From: Bacteroidales bacterium
GTDB taxonomy: Bacteria; Bacteroidota; Bacteroidia; Bacteroidales; UBA3663
Length of the DNA: 7,911 nucleotides
NCBI GenBank assembly: GCA_017632695.1
Contig: JAGBQS010000129.1
Coordinates: 1 to 7,911, forward strand
Direction of reading: 5' to 3'
Below are positions 7,528-7,911 of this stretch, piece by piece. Numbering within the stretch: the first letter of the stretch is position 1; every line of letters starts with the position of its first letter. The translations under genes and the position numbers were made by a program. Below the pieces are notes generated by a model, which did no database searches, was not told the origin of the DNA, and was given only the letters and a program-made list of their open reading frames with translations.

Positions 7528-7610
7528 TATTTCAACCACTCACATTGCCAAACTGTTTGATATCAGCAAGTTATTATGATTTATGTGAGGGGTAAACATT
7601 TTTTGTAAAA

Positions 7611-7896
7611 AACTATTTCTCTTAAGACAAAAACTATTTTCCCTTAAGGCAAAATTTTGTTGCCCTACAGAGAAATTTTTGTTGCCCTACAGGGAAAAAT
7701 TTACTGGCCTACTGGAAAATCGTTACTGCCCAACTAGCAAACTTTTACTGCCCAACTAGAGAGTTTTTGCTGCCCCACGAGGGAATTTTTACTGCCCCAC
7801 GAGGAAATCTTTACTCCCTCACCTGAGAATTTTTGCCACCACGTCTGAAAGTTTTTGCCGCCAGACCTGGGAAAAAGTTTTTCCAGACCTGGGAGT
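7611..7896. repeat. Tandem array of thirteen degenerate 22-bp units in exact register
   Basis: Core centres fall at 7623.5, 7645.5, 7667.5 and so on to 7887.5, each step exactly 22 bp, with no indel in the core spacing. A typical unit runs TTTT, then ACTGCCC or GTTGCCC, a variable base, AC, a variable base, AG, then GAAA. Successive 10-bp cores (centre at bases 5-6) are TCTCTTAAGA-like, CCCTTAAGGC, CCCTACAGAG, CCCTACAGGG, GCCTACTGGA, CCCAACTAGC, CCCAACTAGA, CCCCACGAGG, CCCCACGAGG, CCTCACCTGA, CCACGTCTGA, CCAGACCTGG and CCAGACCTGG. Units are 22 bp with no non-repeat spacers, so this is not a CRISPR array, and 22 is not a multiple of 3, so it does not encode a peptide repeat. The array may continue, in diverged form, past the window end. 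Confidence 0.88.
7870..7884. repeat. Palindrome GGAAAAAGTTTTTCC at the junction of the last two array units
   Basis: Seven-base arms flank a single central G at 7877. It joins the two CCAGACCTGG cores (7861-7870 and 7883-7892), sharing a GG and a CC with them, so this end of the array has symmetry both within and between units. It could form a hairpin, but the T run lies inside the stem rather than after it, so I do not call it a terminator. Confidence 0.55.
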
Positions 7897-7911
7897 TTTT
7901 GCAATATTATA

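Larger units (their letters stand above)
7293..7593. repeat. Symmetric nested inverted repeat of an 11-bp motif, centred on base 7443
   Basis: The motif ACCCCTCACAT, with variants ACCACTCACAT and ATCCCTCACAT, occurs at least twelve times. Forward copies lie at 7293-7303, 7359-7369, 7370-7379, 7381-7391, 7393-7403 and 7535-7545. Reverse-complement copies lie at 7341-7351, 7483-7493, 7495-7505, 7507-7516, 7517-7527 and 7583-7593. Each pairs with a mirror partner whose coordinates sum to 14886, so all share one centre. The pairs 7293-7303/7583-7593 and 7341-7351/7535-7545 are exact reverse complements. The blocks 7359-7403 and 7483-7527 match at 34 of 45 positions by hand alignment. Spacers between motifs keep their lengths but show little more than chance identity. 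This could be a set of protein-binding sites, an old inverted duplication or a structured RNA. Confidence 0.85.
7255..7911. other. Gene-free region with two ordered repeat systems
   Basis: No open reading frame of gene-like quality is seen here on either strand. The composition shifts to AT-rich with many T and A runs. After about 38 unremarkable bases it holds a mirror-symmetric arrangement of an 11-bp motif (7293-7593) and then a 22-bp tandem array (7611 to about 7896). The array ends in an AT-rich tail at 7897-7911 that keeps the TTTTGC start of a unit and then departs. I found no tRNA-like fold, no insertion-sequence gene and no strong terminator. Many motif copies contain ATGTGA, a start codon overlapping a stop, so they do not encode peptides. 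The next gene lies outside the window, so whether this is a leader or an inter-operon spacer is unknown. Confidence 0.85.

Noticed and set aside
7293..7593. Insertion sequence or MITE with terminal inverted repeats
   Set aside because: No transposase, no clear target-site duplication at the outer motif copies, and the symmetry lies in many short motifs rather than continuous terminal repeats.
7611..7911. CRISPR array
   Set aside because: Units are contiguous 22-mers with variable centres; there are no identical repeats separated by unique spacers of about 30 bp, and no cas gene is present.
7611..7911. Plasmid-type iteron origin
   Set aside because: The 22-bp length fits, but iterons are normally near-identical, these units are strongly diverged, and no replication initiator gene is in the window. 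Kept only as a hypothesis.

Overview
The window reads as a chromosomal segment from a gut-type Bacteroidota, most likely Bacteroidales. The call rests on gene content: a TPR protein, a DUF4292 lipoprotein and an EnvC-like protein in a row, a WxcM/FdtA ketoisomerase with a FemAB/GNAT-type acyltransferase and a DegT aminotransferase, and weak ribosome-binding sites throughout. Base composition looks near half GC in the genes and more AT-rich in the 3' noncoding part. Species cannot be told from the sequence alone.

Layout. From 19 to 7254 there are seven genes, all on the + strand, with junctions from a 29-bp overlap to a 20-bp gap. This is what a single operon looks like; its promoter would lie upstream of the window. 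The order is a COG0731-like radical SAM enzyme (19-795), a secreted TPR protein (792-2492), a DUF4292 lipoprotein of LolB-like type (2496-3332), an EnvC-like coiled-coil protein with a degenerate LytM domain (3342-4802), an FdtA/QdtA-type sugar ketoisomerase (4810-5214), a FemAB/GNAT-like acyltransferase (5186-6139) and a PLP-dependent sugar aminotransferase of FdtB/QdtB type (6160-7254).

How the genes work together. The middle three look like periplasm and outer-membrane maintenance proteins. The last three form a plausible pathway from dTDP-4-keto-6-deoxyglucose to a dTDP-3-(acyl)amino-3,6-dideoxyhexose, with a FemAB-type enzyme in the place usually held by a left-handed beta-helix acetyltransferase. 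Such a sugar would feed a surface glycan, so the operon as a whole points to the cell envelope.

The unexpected part is the 657 bp after the last gene (7255-7911), which holds no convincing gene but two ordered repeat systems side by side. From 7293 to 7593, at least twelve copies of an 11-bp motif (ACCCCTCACAT and close variants, both orientations) are placed so that all paired copies are mirror images about one point, base 7443, while most sequence between them is not conserved. From 7611 to about 7896, thirteen units of exactly 22 bp follow in perfect register, each with a T-rich start, a variable 10-bp core centred usually on AC, and a GAAA-like end. The cores drift stepwise along the array, often in neighbouring pairs, and several keep dyad symmetry while changing sequence. 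I do not recognise either system. They are the best candidates here for something undescribed.
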